DNA from: Candidatus Sigynarchaeota archaeon | Lineage (GTDB): Archaea > Asgardarchaeota > Lokiarchaeia > Sigynarchaeales > Sigynarchaeaceae | NCBI GenBank assembly: GCA_030587525.1 | Contig: JAUQYW010000192.1 | Location: 1-13,387 of the forward strand | DNA length: 13,387 nucleotides | Direction: 5' to 3' | Part shown: positions 12,576-13,387 of the stretch, in pieces | Layout of the letters: every line of letters starts with the position of its first letter | Numbering within the stretch: the stretch's first letter is position 1 | Translations under genes and position numbers: made by a program | The notes under the pieces: generated by a model | Told to the model about the DNA's origin: nothing | Databases searched by the model: none | What the model saw: only the letters and a program-made list of their open reading frames with translations

Positions 12576-13387
12576 TTAATTCAACGTGACGTCGATGTAA
12601 CCCTTGATGAGCCGAGCCGGGATCATGGAAAAAAAGCTGTTGGGCTGGTGGTTCGATTTGAGGAAGATATTGTTTGCCAGCATATCGGCCAGGATGTCGT
12701 TGAATTCCTCTCCCCGCGGTTCCATCTCCAGGCTCTCGCACGACAAGTTGAACACGTCCTGGAGCTCCGCCTTCGTGATGTAGAAGCGTCCCGACGTTTC
12801 GTGGTGCCCGATGACGTTATCGAGGAAGATGACCTTCTGGATAGAGGCATTGGCGAAAAATTCCGCAAGTTCGAGCTCGTTGTAGGAGATCTCGGGGAGG
12901 GCGTTTTTCACCGATTCCTGCAGCACGTTGAGGGAGATCTCGTCGACGGTTCCCGATTGCACGCGCGGGTATAAGTGTTTCATAACGGCGATGCAGGGGC
13001 CAGGCCTGGCGCTATCAAACGCGACGACGGCATCCGTGATGAACTTGCTCGCGCTGGAATTCAAGCCAGGGAAAGCAGCGCGTGCCCGCTGGTCGACGAT
13101 CTCGTTGAGATCGGCGATGTTGTAGACGTCCAGGTCCATGCTCATGTCCAGGTTGTCGATGAAAAAGTTGTTATGCCGCATGCTCGTCGCCATGAGCAAG
13201 TTCAAGCCGAGTCCCTTCAAGTTCGAGGCGAGCTTGTTAAAAAATTTCAGCGGCACGCATTCCACGTTGTTGAAAAAGAGGTTGTAGGCGGTACGCTTCG
13301 ATTGCTTGCGCAAGAAACCGGCAATTGCGTCCCAGGTCCTTGCTGTATCGTGGGCATCGACCGTGGCCGCGTCGATGTCCAGCTTGG
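12576..13387 (-). CDS. Probable AAA+ ATPase, C-terminal part (Orc1/Cdc6-like), 5'-truncated by window edge
   Basis: The frame is open to the right edge; 269 residues are visible and the codons before the TTG at 13313 remain open (KLDIDAATVDAHDTARTW), so the real start lies outside. GLGLNLLMATSMRHNNFFID resembles a sensor 1 strand, and VYNIADLNEIVDQRARAAF resembles the AAA+ lid start seen in Orc1/Cdc6 (an L-x-x-I-x-x-x-R pattern). KFITDAVVAFDSARPGPCIAVMKHLY fits the following lid helices. The last 110 residues, with KVIFLDNVIGHHE and AELQDVFNLSCESLEMEPRG, look like a winged helix. Walker motifs are outside the window. It could be an origin-recognition protein or another AAA+/STAND ATPase with a winged helix; I am not sure which. 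Confidence 0.5.
   Translation of the reverse strand, partial: KLDIDAATVDAHDTARTWDAIAGFLRKQSKRTAYNLFFNNVECVPLKFFNKLASNLKGLGLNLLMATSMRHNNFFIDNLDMSMDLDVYNIADLNEIVDQRARAAFPGLNSSASKFITDAVVAFDSARPGPCIAVMKHLYPRVQSGTVDEISLNVLQESVKNALPEISYNELELAEFFANASIQKVIFLDNVIGHHETSGRFYITKAELQDVFNLSCESLEMEPRGEEFNDILADMLANNIFLKSNHQPNSFFSMIPARLIKGYIDVTLN

Noticed and set aside
1..13387. CRISPR array, insertion sequence, integrase or toxin-antitoxin pair
   Set aside because: Both strands were read for spaced repeats, transposase or recombinase motifs and small paired ORFs; only the 43-bp direct repeat and the 36-bp coding repeat were found.

Overview
This window is archaeal chromosomal DNA. The evidence is archaeal-type ribosomal proteins S24e and S27ae, separate Kae1 and Bud32 genes of the tRNA t6A (KEOPS) machinery, a class III PRPP synthase, a GTP-dependent dephospho-CoA kinase of the DUF359 family, a TrmG10-type tRNA methyltransferase, and the archaea-specific UPF0200/UPF0201 pair. 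Most promoters look like a TATA element about 25 bases upstream of a leaderless or near-leaderless start. The phylum cannot be fixed by eye. The DUF359-S24e-S27ae-Kae1 neighbourhood recalls a euryarchaeal gene order, while the membrane proteins with zinc-binding domains would also fit Asgard genomes. No tRNA, rRNA, CRISPR array, transposase or integrase was seen.

Layout. (1) 1-302: a partial GNAT acetyltransferase on the minus strand, running off the left edge. (2) 377-1437: a translationally coupled pair, UPF0200 P-loop kinase and UPF0201, meeting the next operon tail to tail. (3) 3519-1445 (minus): PRPP synthase and TrmG10 methyltransferase, overlapping by four bases. (4) 4550-3597 (minus): a membrane-anchored dephospho-CoA kinase, divergent from S24e and sharing with it a palindromic TATA element. 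(5) 4615-7201 (plus): rps24e, rps27ae, kae1 and bud32. Regions 2 to 5 are a conserved housekeeping island for translation, tRNA modification and cofactor supply.

(6) 7213-12534 is accessory. It holds an oligogalacturonate-lyase-like beta-propeller gene with a frameshift at its HPHP motif, a heavily glycosylatable surface protein, a 750-base stretch with an AT-rich orphan ORF, a zinc finger/2-TM/zinc ribbon protein, a polytopic membrane protein, and a zinc-ribbon protein fused to a CPBP (CAAX-protease-like) membrane domain lacking its catalytic residues. A 43-bp imperfect direct repeat covering the promoter and start codon of the lyase-like gene recurs 1,575 bases away and brackets the surface protein and the AT-rich ORF. 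(7) 12576-13387 (minus): the C-terminal part of a probable AAA+ (Orc1/Cdc6-like) ATPase, running off the right edge.

The most noteworthy points are the repeat-bracketed segment, the frameshift at the presumed metal site, the membrane-tethered CoA kinase, the zinc-ribbon pseudoprotease, and the extended S27ae. I did not find a clearly new multi-gene system.
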